From positions 114,093 to 178,092 of the forward strand of contig NZ_PYOO01000006.1 of assembly GCF_003026395.1 (NCBI RefSeq): a DNA stretch of 64,000 bases, given 5' to 3'. Shown here piece by piece: positions 18,584 through 34,210 of this stretch. The notes under the pieces are model-generated. The model was not told the origin of the DNA. It did no database searches and saw only the letters and a program-made list of their open reading frames with translations. This DNA is from Photobacterium iliopiscarium (GTDB taxonomy: Bacteria; Pseudomonadota; Gammaproteobacteria; Enterobacterales; Vibrionaceae). The position numbers and the translations under genes were made by a program. Numbering within the stretch: the stretch's first letter is position 1; the number at the start of each line of letters is the position of its first letter.

Positions 18584-19531
18584 TTAACCCTTATTATGCA
18601 ATATTGGTAATTGATACACGAAGGGGTTATCTAAGCCACTACCTTGAGCGCCATGCTTATTAAGAAGATGTTCAATATCCATCATCGCTAACCAACGATT
18701 TTCACACCACATTGGCGCCAGTAATGTAGGTCGACGTGCACTTGCCGCGACACGATGATAAATCACCTCTGGCGGCGTAAAACGGATCATTTCACTCGCA
18801 ATATCGGTATAAGTCTCAATACTGATCGGCTGTAATCGCCCCGCTTTAAAGGCTTGTCCCATCTTACTGCCTTCAACAATATGTAATGGATGCAGTTTGA
18901 TACCATCAACCCCAACCTCAACCACTTTGTTTAATGTCATTAAATTATCAGCCTTAGTATCACCAGGCAAACCTACAATTAAATGGGTACAAACTTTGAT
19001 ACCTAATGCACGCGCACGCTGGGTAATTTCTGCATAACAAGCAAAATCATGACCACGATTAATCCGTTTAAGGGTTTTGTCATTCGCGGTTTGCAAACCA
19101 AGTTCAAGCCAAATTTCATAACCCTGTTCTACATAGCCAGCCAGTAATTCTAATACCGCATCAGGCACACAATCGGGGCGAGTACCGACACATAAACCCA
19201 CAATATCAACCGCAGTTAATGCTTGTTCATACATCGTTTTTAAGCTTTGAACTTCAGCATAAGTACTGGTGTAAGCCTGAAAATAGGCTAAATAACGTTT
19301 TGCACGATGGATCTCACCCGCACGCTCAGTTAATTGTTGCTGGATGGGTACAAACTGATTATTTTCATCCGCAAATGAAGCTACATTACAAAATGTACAC
19401 CCACCACGACCAATAGTACCGTCACGATTAGGACAACTAAAACCACCATGTAAAGTGAGTTTATGCACTTTTTCACCATACCGATGTTGAAGGTCTTGTC
19501 CAAATGTATTGACGAGTTGATGCAATTGCAT
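18584..19531 (-). CDS. Radical SAM protein, YhcC / TIGR01212 family
   Basis: A 315-residue radical SAM protein of unknown reaction, related to the Elp3-type branch. The cluster ligands sit in FSCPNRDGTIGRGGCTFCNV: Cys33, Cys45 and Cys48, that is C-X11-C-X2-C rather than the textbook CX3CX2C, which is normal for this family. Other blocks are YFQAYTSTYA, GLCVGTRPDCVPD, WLELGLQTANDKTLKRINRGHD, HLIVGLPGD and GIKLHPLHIVEGS. ATG 19531 lacks a strong ribosome site (AGGTAATACC). It lies upstream of arcB on the same strand, as in other Vibrionaceae, but no functional link is known. Confidence 0.88.
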   Translation of the reverse strand: MQLHQLVNTFGQDLQHRYGEKVHKLTLHGGFSCPNRDGTIGRGGCTFCNVASFADENNQFVPIQQQLTERAGEIHRAKRYLAYFQAYTSTYAEVQSLKTMYEQALTAVDIVGLCVGTRPDCVPDAVLELLAGYVEQGYEIWLELGLQTANDKTLKRINRGHDFACYAEITQRARALGIKVCTHLIVGLPGDTKADNLMTLNKVVEVGVDGIKLHPLHIVEGSKMGQAFKAGRLQPISIETYTDIASEMIRFTPPEVIYHRVAASARRPTLLAPMWCENRWLAMMDIEHLLNKHGAQGSGLDNPFVYQLPILHNKG

Positions 19532-19804
19532 GGTATTACCTAACGTTTAAAACAATGAATAATCTCCGTCAACGCAGACCAAGAGACAAAAGAGCCGCAA
19601 CATATCATCAATCACCCTAACGTAGATTGTGCTAAGACAAAGAACCCCTTCTCTAAGGTTGATTCGACTCCACTTTTAACCGACTTATTTAAACAACAAA
19701 ACCGACGCTCTAAATGCTTCATTTATGCAGTTATTATGTTAGTTTTTATTGGTAATTAATGTATCAAAATTGTAGGATGGTTACACTTGTGTGCAATTTA
19801 TAAA

Positions 19805-19838
19805 CAAAAAAAACACTAAAATCACGCTGTTTTAGTGT
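19805..19838 (-). terminator. Orphan minus-strand terminator-like hairpin
   Basis: ACACTAAAA (19813-19821) and TTTTAGTGT (19830-19838) form a perfect 9-bp stem with an 8-base loop. Read on the minus strand it is followed by eight T. No minus-strand gene is seen upstream of it between 19838 and the gltB start, so it may end a small RNA or antisense transcript. Confidence 0.45.
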
Positions 19839-19973
19839 GGTTTATATGGCTATTTTGGCAGGAATAACGTGTTTTGTTATTCATAATCGTAATACAACAG
19901 CATTAAGTTTGTGAATGATACGGTGTCATCACTACAAACACACATCAAGGATGCAGGACAGGAGTCCATCTCA

Positions 19974-20018
19974 ATGCGAATTGATTGTGATAATAAATTA
20001 GGGATAACCAAGCCTTAG
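19974..20018 (+). CDS. Putative upstream ORF of the first gltB
   Basis: A 14-codon ORF beginning MRIDCDNKLG with AGGAG 9 bases before its ATG. Its stop TAG lies in the loop of a CAAGCC/GGCTTG hairpin, 34 bases before the gltB ATG. It may be a leader peptide or chance; no homologue is known to me. Confidence 0.3.
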   Translation: MRIDCDNKLGITKP

Positions 20019-20052
20019 GAATATGGCTTGATGTAACTGGAAGGATGTATCT

Positions 20053-23000
20053 ATGACAGCTCAAGAGCATAACGCTCAGGGACTTTATGTGCCTGAATTA
20101 GAGCACGATGCCTGTGGTATCGGCTTTGTTGCCCACCTTAAAAACCGCAAATCTCACCAGATCGTCACTCAAGCTCTCGATATGCTCGCGCGTATGGAGC
20201 ACCGTGGTGGTCAAGGTTGTGACCCTAGTAGTGGTGATGGGGCAGGCATCTTACTGCAAAAACCCCACGAATTTTTATTAGAAGAAACCGTTAAGCTAGG
20301 GATGAAATTACCCGCTTTTGCACAATATGGTGTGGGCGTGGTGTTATTCCCTAAAGACGAACATAAACGTCAGCAATGTCGTGATATTCTTGAGCGCAAT
20401 GCCAAACGTCTTGATCTAGAAATTATTGGTTACCGTGTACTTCCGGTTGATAATTCAATGATCGGCGAAGATCCTCTTAGTACTGAACCTCAATTTGAAC
20501 ATGTGTTTATTACCGGTGGCGTCAATTTAGATCCCGCCGTATTAGAACGTAAACTTTACGTATTACGTAACTATACCGTACGCGTGTGCTTAGAAAGCGT
20601 GTCCAATATTGGTGATGATTTCTACATCAACTCACTGTCTTATAAAACATTAGTTTATAAAGGCCAGTTAACGACTGCCCAAGTGCCACAATACTTCCTT
20701 GATTTACACAATCCAGCAATGGTCACCGCCTTAGCGTTAGTTCATTCCCGTTTTTCAACTAACACTTTTCCTCGCTGGCGATTAGCACAACCTTTCCGTT
20801 ACATTGCCCACAACGGTGAAATCAATACCGTGCGCGGCAATCTTAATTGGATGAAAGCCCGTGAAGCCATTCTTGAATCTGACTTATTTAGCCACCAAGA
20901 AATTAGTATGCTACTGCCAATTTGTCAGGAAGGCAGTTCAGATTCGTCCAACTTTGATATGGCACTTGAGCTATTAGTGCTTTCTGGCCGTAGTTTGCCG
21001 CATGCTTTGATGATGTTGATCCCTGAAGCATGGCAAGAAAACACCAGCATGGATCCTAAGCGGCGCGCTTTTTATCAGTATCACGCCAATATTATGGAAC
21101 CGTGGGATGGCCCTGCGTCTGTCTGTTTTACTGATGGTGTACAAGTCGGTGCTACATTAGATCGCAACGGGTTACGACCATCACGCTATACCGTCACTAA
21201 AGATGATTTTCTGATCATGGCATCAGAATCAGGGGTAGTAAAAATTGCCCCCGAAAATGTGCAGTTCCGTGGCCGCTTACAACCTGGCCGTATCTTCGTT
21301 GCCGATCTTGAACAAGGTCGTATTATTTCAGACGAAGAAGTCAAAGATAGTATCGCGACCTCACAGCCATATGAGCAATGGATCAAAGATAATCTATTGA
21401 CACTAAAAACACTGCCAGATGCTGACAACATGTACCACCAGCCAACCCCTGAGCGTTTATTGCATCATCAACAAGCTTTTGGCGTTAGCTCAGAAGAAGT
21501 TAACGATATTATCGTACCGTTAGCCAATACAGGCTATGAACCACTTAGCGCAATGGGTGCCGACTGGCCATTAGCGGTGTTATCACACCAATCACAACAC
21601 TTATCGAATTACTTTAAGCAACTGTTCGCACAGGTAACCAACCCACCGATAGATCCTATCCGTGAACGCATGGTGATGTCACTCAATACCTACCTTGGTA
21701 AAGATCAGAATTTACTGACAGAAACCTCTGAGCATTGCCATAAAGTCGAACTTGAATCACCGGTACTATCAAACGCTGAGTTAGAAAAAATTCGCGCGAT
21801 TGATAACGAACATCTGCAATCAAAAACATTAGATATTGTGTTTCGAGCCAGTGGTGAACAAGGCAAACTTGATCGCGCCTTAAAGCGTATCTGTCAGTAT
21901 TCTGAAGATGCGGTGATTGATGGTTATTCAATCATTATTTTAACGGATCGTGCGGTTAATTCTAACCATGCCGCCATCCCCGCGATGCTTGCCGTGGGTG
22001 CTGTTCACCATCACCTGATCCGCAAAGGTTTACGCGCTAAATGTGACATTGTGGTTGAAACTGGTGATGCCCGTGAAACCCACCATTTTGCGACCCTTAT
22101 TGGTTATGGTGCCAATGCGATTAACCCTTATTTGGTCACGGAAACACTGGTTGATTTACAACATAAACGTAAACTTGACCCTGAGCTGCCAACCGATACT
22201 TTATTTGATAATTATCGTAAAGGGGTTAATGGCGGACTGCTAAAAATCTTCTCTAAAATGGGAATTTCAACGTTGCAGTCTTACCATGGCGCACAGATTT
22301 TTGAAGCGCTGGGTATTAGCAAATCCGTGGTTGATAAATACTTCACCGGTACTGTTACCCGTATTCAAGGGTTAACCATCGATGATATTGCTCAAGAAGT
22401 ACTAGTACGTCACCGTGTTGGTTACCCAACCCGTGAAATCCCATTACAAATCCTTGACGTGGGCGGCGTCTATCAGTGGAAACAACGCGGTGAAAAGCAC
22501 CTGTTTAACCCTGAAACGATTTCATTATTACAACAATCAACCCGTAACAAAGATTATGCTCAATTTAAGCAATATGCCAAAGCGGTTGATGATCAAGGTG
22601 ACAATGCTGCGACATTGCGTAGTCAGTTAGATTTTGTCAACAATCCAACTGCGTCAATTGCACTGGAAGAGGTTGAATCACTTGAGAAGATCCTCAAGCG
22701 CTTCGCAACAGGTGCAATGAGTTTTGGTTCGATTTCTTATGAAGCTCACTCTACTTTAGCTGTAGCCATGAACCGCATTGGCGCTAAATCTAACTCAGGC
22801 GAAGGGGGTGAAGACCCTACCCGTTTTGATAAAAAAGATAACGGCGATTGGGAACGTTCAGCGATTAAACAGGTGGCATCAGGTCGTTTTGGGGTTACCT
22901 CATATTACCTCACCAATGCTGCTGAACTGCAAATCAAAATGGCACAGGGCGCAAAACCCGGTGAAGGTGGACAACTACCCGGCGACAAAGTCGATGACTG

Positions 23001-24600
23001 GATTGGCGCAACCCGTCACTCAACCCCTGGGGTCGGCTTGATTTCACCGCCACCTCACCACGACATCTACTCTATTGAAGATTTAGCCCAGCTGATTTTT
23101 GATTTAAAAAATGCTAACCGTGACGGTCGCGTTAATGTCAAATTAGTCTCAGAAGCGGGTGTTGGAACCATTGCTTCAGGCGTTGCCAAAGCCAAAGCCG
23201 ATGTTGTACTTATTGCAGGCTTTGATGGCGGTACTGGTGCATCACCCATGTCATCAATTCGCCACACCGGTTTACCATGGGAACTTGGCTTAGCTGAAAC
23301 CCACCAAACACTGCTTAAAAATGGTTTACGTAACCGAATAGTGGTGCAGTCTGATGGGCAAATGAAAACCCCACGTGACCTTGCCATTGCGACCTTACTC
23401 GGCGCTGAAGAATGGGGCGTAGCAACCGCAGCACTGGTGGTTGAAGGCTGTATCATGATGCGTAAATGTCATAAAAACACCTGTCCAGTTGGGATTGCAA
23501 CTCAAAATAAAACCCTCCGTGAGCGCTTTGATGGCCGTGTAGAAGATGTCGTCACCTTCTTCCAATACATGGGTGAAGGTTTACGTGAAGTGATGGCTGA
23601 ACTTGGTTTCCGTACCATTGATGAAATGGTCGGCCAAGCGCAGAAGCTTAAATTGCGTGATGATATCGTCCACTGGAAATACAAAAACCTCGATCTTAGC
23701 CCAGTACTGCACATTCAACCGCCACGTGCTGAAGATGGCATTTATAACCAACGCCAACAAGATCATGGTTTAGCAAACGTATTGGATCGCACCTTGATTC
23801 GATTAGCACAATCCGCATTAAGTGATGGTGAAGCGATAACGGCACAACTACCGATCATCAACACTGATCGTAGTGTCGGCACTATGCTGTCTAATGAAAT
23901 ATCAAAAGTCTATAAAGACCAAGGCTTACCACTGCCAATGACGGTCAAGTTTAACGGCTCTGCTGGTCAAAGTTTTGGGGCTTTCCTTGCAAAAGGGGTC
24001 CACTTTACCGTCGAAGGCGATGCCAATGATTACTGGGGTAAAGGCCTTTCTGGCGGTACGCTAGTGCTCTACCCTGATCGTCAATCCGATATTATTGCCG
24101 AAGATAATATTGTGGTCGGTAATGTTTGTTTCTATGGCGCTACTTCTGGCGAATCTTATATTCGCGGCCTTGCAGGTGAACGTTTCTGTGTTCGAAACTC
24201 AGGAGCCAACGTTGTCGTTGAAGGCATTGGCGATCACGGCTGTGAATACATGACAGGCGGTGTAGCCGTTATTCTGGGTCAAACCGGACGTAACTTTGCC
24301 GCAGGCATGAGTGGCGGGGTCGCTTATGTGTGGGATCAATTTGGGGATTTTGAAACCAAACTCAACGCTGAATTAGTCGACCTTGATCCTATTGAAACTG
24401 AAGATAAAGAACTATTGCTCGATATGTTAACCAAACATATTGAATTAACGGGTAGTACGGTCGCAGAACTGTTCTTGTCTAACTTTGAGGCTAATCTCAA
24501 ACAGATGATGAAAGTGATGCCAAGGGATTACAAAGCCGTATTACAACAGCGTCAAGCTGCCGCTCACAACAAGGAAACGTTGGAGGCCATCAATGGGTAA
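20053..24600 (+). CDS. gltB: Glutamate synthase large subunit, first copy (non-enteric type)
   Basis: Catalyses L-glutamine + 2-oxoglutarate + reductant to two L-glutamate with GltD. The 1515-residue precursor has a short propeptide; the mature protein should start at Cys21 (CGIGFVAH), the glutaminase nucleophile. Then follow the class II amidotransferase domain ([21 protein letters not shown]), the central domain, the FMN/synthase domain ([50 protein letters not shown]), the 3Fe-4S cysteines in CIMMRKCHKNTCPVG, and the C-terminal beta-helix (GDANDYWGKGLSGG). Its N-terminus (LEHDACGIG, MLARMEHRGGQG) resembles Bacillus and ferredoxin-type enzymes more than E. coli GltB. It overlaps gltD by 8 bases. 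Confidence 0.96.
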   Translation: MTAQEHNAQGLYVPELEHDACGIGFVAHLKNRKSHQIVTQALDMLARMEHRGGQGCDPSSGDGAGILLQKPHEFLLEETVKLGMKLPAFAQYGVGVVLFPKDEHKRQQCRDILERNAKRLDLEIIGYRVLPVDNSMIGEDPLSTEPQFEHVFITGGVNLDPAVLERKLYVLRNYTVRVCLESVSNIGDDFYINSLSYKTLVYKGQLTTAQVPQYFLDLHNPAMVTALALVHSRFSTNTFPRWRLAQPFRYIAHNGEINTVRGNLNWMKAREAILESDLFSHQEISMLLPICQEGSSDSSNFDMALELLVLSGRSLPHALMMLIPEAWQENTSMDPKRRAFYQYHANIMEPWDGPASVCFTDGVQVGATLDRNGLRPSRYTVTKDDFLIMASESGVVKIAPENVQFRGRLQPGRIFVADLEQGRIISDEEVKDSIATSQPYEQWIKDNLLTLKTLPDADNMYHQPTPERLLHHQQAFGVSSEEVNDIIVPLANTGYEPLSAMGADWPLAVLSHQSQHLSNYFKQLFAQVTNPPIDPIRERMVMSLNTYLGKDQNLLTETSEHCHKVELESPVLSNAELEKIRAIDNEHLQSKTLDIVFRASGEQGKLDRALKRICQYSEDAVIDGYSIIILTDRAVNSNHAAIPAMLAVGAVHHHLIRKGLRAKCDIVVETGDARETHHFATLIGYGANAINPYLVTETLVDLQHKRKLDPELPTDTLFDNYRKGVNGGLLKIFSKMGISTLQSYHGAQIFEALGISKSVVDKYFTGTVTRIQGLTIDDIAQEVLVRHRVGYPTREIPLQILDVGGVYQWKQRGEKHLFNPETISLLQQSTRNKDYAQFKQYAKAVDDQGDNAATLRSQLDFVNNPTASIALEEVESLEKILKRFATGAMSFGSISYEAHSTLAVAMNRIGAKSNSGEGGEDPTRFDKKDNGDWERSAIKQVASGRFGVTSYYLTNAAELQIKMAQGAKPGEGGQLPGDKVDDWIGATRHSTPGVGLISPPPHHDIYSIEDLAQLIFDLKNANRDGRVNVKLVSEAGVGTIASGVAKAKADVVLIAGFDGGTGASPMSSIRHTGLPWELGLAETHQTLLKNGLRNRIVVQSDGQMKTPRDLAIATLLGAEEWGVATAALVVEGCIMMRKCHKNTCPVGIATQNKTLRERFDGRVEDVVTFFQYMGEGLREVMAELGFRTIDEMVGQAQKLKLRDDIVHWKYKNLDLSPVLHIQPPRAEDGIYNQRQQDHGLANVLDRTLIRLAQSALSDGEAITAQLPIINTDRSVGTMLSNEISKVYKDQGLPLPMTVKFNGSAGQSFGAFLAKGVHFTVEGDANDYWGKGLSGGTLVLYPDRQSDIIAEDNIVVGNVCFYGATSGESYIRGLAGERFCVRNSGANVVVEGIGDHGCEYMTGGVAVILGQTGRNFAAGMSGGVAYVWDQFGDFETKLNAELVDLDPIETEDKELLLDMLTKHIELTGSTVAELFLSNFEANLKQMMKVMPRDYKAVLQQRQAAAHNKETLEAING

Positions 24601-26059
24601 GCCTACGGGATTTTTAGAATTTGGCCGCGAACTGCCAAGTAAGTTAGATCCAAGTGTTCGTATTCAAGACAACAAAGAATTTGTTCTTAACGAAGAATTT
24701 GGTGACAAAATTCAAGAGCAATCATCACGTTGCATGGATTGTGGTGTACCTTTTTGTCATAACGCATGTCCGATTGGTAATATTATTCCTGAATTTAATG
24801 ATGCGGTTTATCGTGATAGCTGGGAAGAAGCGTGGAACATTTTAAGTTCAACCAATAACTTCCCAGAATTTACCGGTCGCGTCTGCCCAGCCCCTTGTGA
24901 AAGTGGTTGTGTGCTTGGCATCAATCAAGATCCAATCACCATCTGTAATATTGAAAAAACCATTGTTGAAACCGCTTATCGTAACGGTTACGCCAAACCT
25001 AAAATTCCACGTTCGCGGACGGGTAAAACCATCGCCATTATCGGTTCTGGTCCTGCGGGGTTATCTGCCGCTGAACAATTAAACAGTGCAGGTCACACTG
25101 TTACCGTGTTTGAGCGCGATGAAAAAGTGGGCGGTTTACTGCGATTTGGTATTCCTGACTTTAAGCTTGGAATGGATATTATTGATCGTAAAATTGACCT
25201 GATGGCGCAAGCTGGTGTGAAATTTGAAGTCAATGCTCATATTGGGGTCGATATTAACGCCCAACAGTTACGCCAAGAATTTGATGTTATTTTACTAACC
25301 GGTGGTTCAACTGTCCCGCGTAATTTACCTATTCCTGGGCGTGAGCTTAATGGGGTTCATTTTGCGATGGACTTTTTAGCCCAAAATAACCGCCGTGCAA
25401 ATGATATGGATATCAAAACAGCTGAAGTGCATGCGCAAGATAAGCATGTCGTTGTCATTGGTGGTGGCGATACAGGATCAGATTGTGTCGGTACTTCCAA
25501 CCGCCATGGTGCGGCAAGTATTACTCAAGTTGAAATCATGCCATTGCCGCCAGAGCAACGCCCTGCCAACCAACCGTGGCCGTCATACCCGATGATCATG
25601 AAAACTTCGACATCGCATGAAGAAGGTTGTGATCGTTATTGGAATATTCTTACCAAAGAATTTATTGATGATGGTAATGGCAATGTTAAAGGGTTACGAA
25701 TCGCTGATATTGCATGGCAAGAAGCAAAACCCGGTGCAAGACCAAACTTTGAAGAAGTGGCAGGAACTGAACGCATCATCGCTTGTGATATGGCCTTTCT
25801 AGCAATGGGCTTTTTACACCCAGAGCCAACAGGCGTGTTAGCACAATTGAATATTAAACTTGATGATCGCGGTAATGTTGCCACTCAGAATTTCGCCACC
25901 AGCCAAGCTGGCGTATTTGCCGCAGGTGATATGCGAACCGGACAATCATTAGTGGTTCGTTGTATTAACGAAGGTCGTGAATCAGCACGGTCAATTGATA
26001 ACTACTTGATGGGTAACTCCCATCTCGAAGCGAAAGCGAATTCTTTGATGCTTTCGTAA
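24593..26059 (+). CDS. gltD: Glutamate synthase small subunit, first copy
   Basis: NADPH-oxidising flavoprotein that feeds electrons to GltB. The 488-residue protein has N-terminal 4Fe-4S cysteines in CMDCGVPFCHNACPIGN and CPAPCESGCVLG, an FAD loop IIGSGPAGLSAAEQL near 150, a second nucleotide loop VVIGGGDTGSDCVGTSNRHGA, and the C-terminal AAGDMRTGQSLVV FAD motif. The start ATG overlaps the end of gltB by 8 bases, indicating translational coupling. The pair is separated from the second gltBD pair by a terminator, so it is an independent unit. Confidence 0.95.
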   Translation: MGKPTGFLEFGRELPSKLDPSVRIQDNKEFVLNEEFGDKIQEQSSRCMDCGVPFCHNACPIGNIIPEFNDAVYRDSWEEAWNILSSTNNFPEFTGRVCPAPCESGCVLGINQDPITICNIEKTIVETAYRNGYAKPKIPRSRTGKTIAIIGSGPAGLSAAEQLNSAGHTVTVFERDEKVGGLLRFGIPDFKLGMDIIDRKIDLMAQAGVKFEVNAHIGVDINAQQLRQEFDVILLTGGSTVPRNLPIPGRELNGVHFAMDFLAQNNRRANDMDIKTAEVHAQDKHVVVIGGGDTGSDCVGTSNRHGAASITQVEIMPLPPEQRPANQPWPSYPMIMKTSTSHEEGCDRYWNILTKEFIDDGNGNVKGLRIADIAWQEAKPGARPNFEEVAGTERIIACDMAFLAMGFLHPEPTGVLAQLNIKLDDRGNVATQNFATSQAGVFAAGDMRTGQSLVVRCINEGRESARSIDNYLMGNSHLEAKANSLMLS

Positions 26060-26092
26060 ACTTTATTATTATTTGATTCAACTGAAAAATGT

Positions 26093-26120
26093 AAAGCCAG
26101 CACATTACTGCTGGCTTTTT
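26093..26120 (+). terminator. Terminator after the first gltBD operon
   Basis: AGCCAGCA (26095-26102) / TGCTGGCT (26109-26116) with a 6-base loop and a T-run. Confidence 0.9.
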
Positions 26121-26381
26121 ATTGATTACAGCTCAGACGATTATTTTATTACACAAATTTATAACATCCACCCTCGTAATCCACCAAATTTAGCCATTTT
26201 TTAATCTAAAAACACAGTAACCAACCCTTAATTAACACTCAAAAAAACTTACAGCTGTAATGAATATAATTTTATTTCAGATAGTTAAGGTTAATAAAAA
26301 CCAGTTAATGGGTATAAATATCATTTGTTAGCAATATTTGACCTTTTTGTAAATTGTCGTTAATTTGAAATATCGTAGGAG

Positions 26382-26416
26382 GCAAAATGCGCGATCAATC
26401 TTGATTTCCATTTTGC
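26382..26416 (+). promoter_or_regulatory. Hairpin leader with a five-codon ORF before the second gltB
   Basis: GCAAAATG (26382-26389) pairs with CATTTTGC (26409-26416), and inside it ATCAA pairs with TTGAT. The left arm contains the ATG of a mini-ORF (26387-26404, reading MRDQS then TGA) that has a near-perfect AGGAGG 4 bases upstream. The ORF contains one Gln codon. Opening of the stem by a ribosome could affect downstream gltB expression; this is inference. Confidence 0.4.
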
Positions 26417-26458
26417 AGTAAAACTGTTTATAGCAAACAGGAGCAAGGGAGAATTGCA

Positions 26459-32346
<5,888 letters not shown>

Positions 32347-32374
32347 CTGACCTCTCCATTAACACGTGTTATCA

Positions 32375-32405
32375 ACACAGCAGTTATCTCTAATAACTGC
32401 TGTGT
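32375..32405. other. Perfect 13-bp hairpin after the second gltD
   Basis: ACACAGCAGTTAT (32375-32387) pairs with ATAACTGCTGTGT (32393-32405) around CTCTA. There is no T-run after it, so it may be a 3'-end protector or a rho-assisted stop rather than an intrinsic terminator. Confidence 0.6.
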
Positions 32406-32522
32406 CGTTACAACGGTTAACAGTGTTTAGACGAGAGTTTTGGAATAATGATTATGGCTCATGCTACAATCTTAGCCATATCAGCACGGCAAGTGCACCT
32501 CATCAATAAAGAGATACCATTC

Positions 32523-33221
32523 ATGAAAATCGGCATTATTGGCGCAATGGAACAAGAAGTTGCCATCCTTAAAGATCAACTTACTGACTGTGAAACCCAT
32601 AATACAGCAGGTTGTACTATCTACACTGGTAAACTAAACGGTGCGAACGTAGCATTACTACAATCAGGTATTGGTAAAGTATCCGCAGCAGTAGGTACAG
32701 CTATTTTACTTGAAATCTTTAAGCCTGATGTAGTGATTAATACCGGTTCTGCTGGCGGTTTTGAATCAAGCTTAAACGTAGGCGATGTGGTTATTTCAAC
32801 TGAAGTACGTTACCACGATGCTGATGTAACAGCATTTGGTTACGAAATCGGTCAAATGGCACAACAACCTGCCGCTTTCCTGTCTGACGAAAAATTAATG
32901 TCTGTTGCAGAACAAGCACTAGCAGCATTGCCACAACCACCCCACGCGGTTCGTGGTTTGATTTGTACTGGCGATGCTTTTGTATGTTCAGCTGAGAAAC
33001 AAAACTTCATCCGTACCCATTTCCCAACAGTGGTTGCGGTTGAAATGGAAGCCGCTGCTATTGCGCAAGCTTGTCACCAATTCAAGGTTCCATTTGTGGT
33101 TGTTCGTGCAATTTCTGATGTTGCTGACAAAGAATCACCAATGAGCTTTGATGAGTTCCTGCCACTTGCAGCACAGAGTTCTTCTGTAATGGTTGCTAAA
33201 ATGGTTGAATTGTTAAACTAA
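32523..33221 (+). CDS. mtnN: 5'-methylthioadenosine/S-adenosylhomocysteine nucleosidase
   Basis: Cleaves adenine from MTA and S-adenosylhomocysteine, recycling SAM by-products and providing S-ribosylhomocysteine for LuxS/AI-2. The 232-residue product (same as E. coli Pfs) begins [13 protein letters not shown] with catalytic Glu12, has the [10 protein letters not shown] purine loop, [12 protein letters not shown], and catalytic Asp in [10 protein letters not shown]. The frame is open 25 codons further upstream, but a likely -10 hexamer TACAAT at 32465-32470 lies within that extension and the family starts at MKIGIIGAM, so 32523 is used. Followed after 26 bases by cbiB and then btuF; mtnN-btuF-yadS is also the order in E. 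coli. Confidence 0.96.
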   Translation: MKIGIIGAMEQEVAILKDQLTDCETHNTAGCTIYTGKLNGANVALLQSGIGKVSAAVGTAILLEIFKPDVVINTGSAGGFESSLNVGDVVISTEVRYHDADVTAFGYEIGQMAQQPAAFLSDEKLMSVAEQALAALPQPPHAVRGLICTGDAFVCSAEKQNFIRTHFPTVVAVEMEAAAIAQACHQFKVPFVVVRAISDVADKESPMSFDEFLPLAAQSSSVMVAKMVELLN

Positions 33222-33247
33222 TAACATCAATGAGATGATAACTACTG

Positions 33248-34210
33248 ATGACAACTTCGGCATTTATCGCCTCATTAACAACCAATAGCTCCCTGCTGGC
33301 TTTGTGGGGAGCTTTATTATTACATTGGTTATTACCCATCCCCTCTCCATTGCATCCATTGCGTATCTGGCACCGTCTAGCATTATTAATTGCCGCACGA
33401 GTCAACCACCCTTATGACAATTACGCTCAACGACAATTAGCGGGTTATTTAGCCTGGAGCTTAATGTGGTTTACTGTATTTATCTTATTATTCGCGATGA
33501 GCCAATTAGTATTGTATCCAATTATATTTCAACTAACGTTATTATGGCTGGCTCTCGATTGGCAACAAACAGCCCATCTTAGCCATCAATTTAATCATGC
33601 TTATAACTGCAACGATAAAGATCAATGTCGCCAATTGCTCGCACCTCATCTCAATCGAAATACCGACGTCTTATCACTGCTTGGGTTAGGTAAAGCTGGC
33701 GCTGAAACCATTATTTTAAGCTATGGCAGACATGTGGTTGGGGTACTATTTTGGTATATGATTGGCGGTGGTATTGCGGCTATTTTATATCGCTTAGCCA
33801 TCGGTCTTGCTCGTGCATGGTCACCGACACGTGCTCAGTATGCGGTATTTGGATACCCAGCAATACGTATCGCAGCAATAATTGATATTCTACCACTGCG
33901 GTTATTTGCTTTATTACTGAGCCTGGGACGCAATAGTCGTGTTGCGCTACAAGGATTACGTAACCAAGGTGAAAACTGGCATTTACCTGGGCCTGGGTGG
34001 CTACTTGTTATTATTGGACACAAGCTAACATTATCACTCGGCGGTCCAGCTATTTACAATAATGTCAAAATGGAACGGCCTCGCCTTGGCGGCAGAATAA
34101 CACCATCAGCACTGCATCTTGCACAAATACAACAACTCATAACGCAACGCCTTTATGTGTGGATCGCAGTTGAAAGTTTATTACTATATATTTTTTATGG
34201 AGTTTTATAG
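33248..34210 (+). CDS. cbiB: Cobalamin biosynthesis protein, CobD/CbiB family
   Basis: CbiB makes adenosylcobinamide (phosphate) by attaching the aminopropanol arm to the corrin. The 320-residue membrane protein has about five hydrophobic segments. Support for the family: the NHPYD segment near residue 53, the block [17 protein letters not shown], the motif [17 protein letters not shown] in the place of the usual V-x-P-x-F-x-x-x-GG, and the C-terminal [18 protein letters not shown], which matches the CbiB ending. It is diverged from the enteric form, so substrate use is uncertain. It shares 1 base with btuF, suggesting a corrinoid salvage unit. Confidence 0.85.
   Translation: MTTSAFIASLTTNSSLLALWGALLLHWLLPIPSPLHPLRIWHRLALLIAARVNHPYDNYAQRQLAGYLAWSLMWFTVFILLFAMSQLVLYPIIFQLTLLWLALDWQQTAHLSHQFNHAYNCNDKDQCRQLLAPHLNRNTDVLSLLGLGKAGAETIILSYGRHVVGVLFWYMIGGGIAAILYRLAIGLARAWSPTRAQYAVFGYPAIRIAAIIDILPLRLFALLLSLGRNSRVALQGLRNQGENWHLPGPGWLLVIIGHKLTLSLGGPAIYNNVKMERPRLGGRITPSALHLAQIQQLITQRLYVWIAVESLLLYIFYGVL

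Larger units (their letters stand above)
19532..20052. promoter_or_regulatory. Divergent region upstream of the first gltB
   Basis: About 520 bases. It contains a minus-strand terminator-like hairpin (19805-19838), another perfect hairpin GAATAAC/GTTATTC (19862-19882), a 14-codon upstream ORF (19974-20018) and a CAAGCC/GGCTTG hairpin over its stop (20009-20030). The gltB site GGAAGGA is at about 20039-20045. No promoter hexamers stand out. Confidence 0.5.
26060..26458. promoter_or_regulatory. Region between the two gltBD operons
   Basis: 400 AT-rich bases after the first operon: a terminator (26093-26120), then about 260 bases with no clear element, then a structured leader with a five-codon ORF (26382-26416), a CTGTTT/AAACAG hairpin near 26424-26440, and the second gltB ribosome site GGGAG just before the ATG. 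Confidence 0.5.

Noticed and set aside
32448..32522. Longer start for mtnN
   Set aside because: A probable -10 element lies inside the extension and all known homologues begin at MKIGIIGAM.
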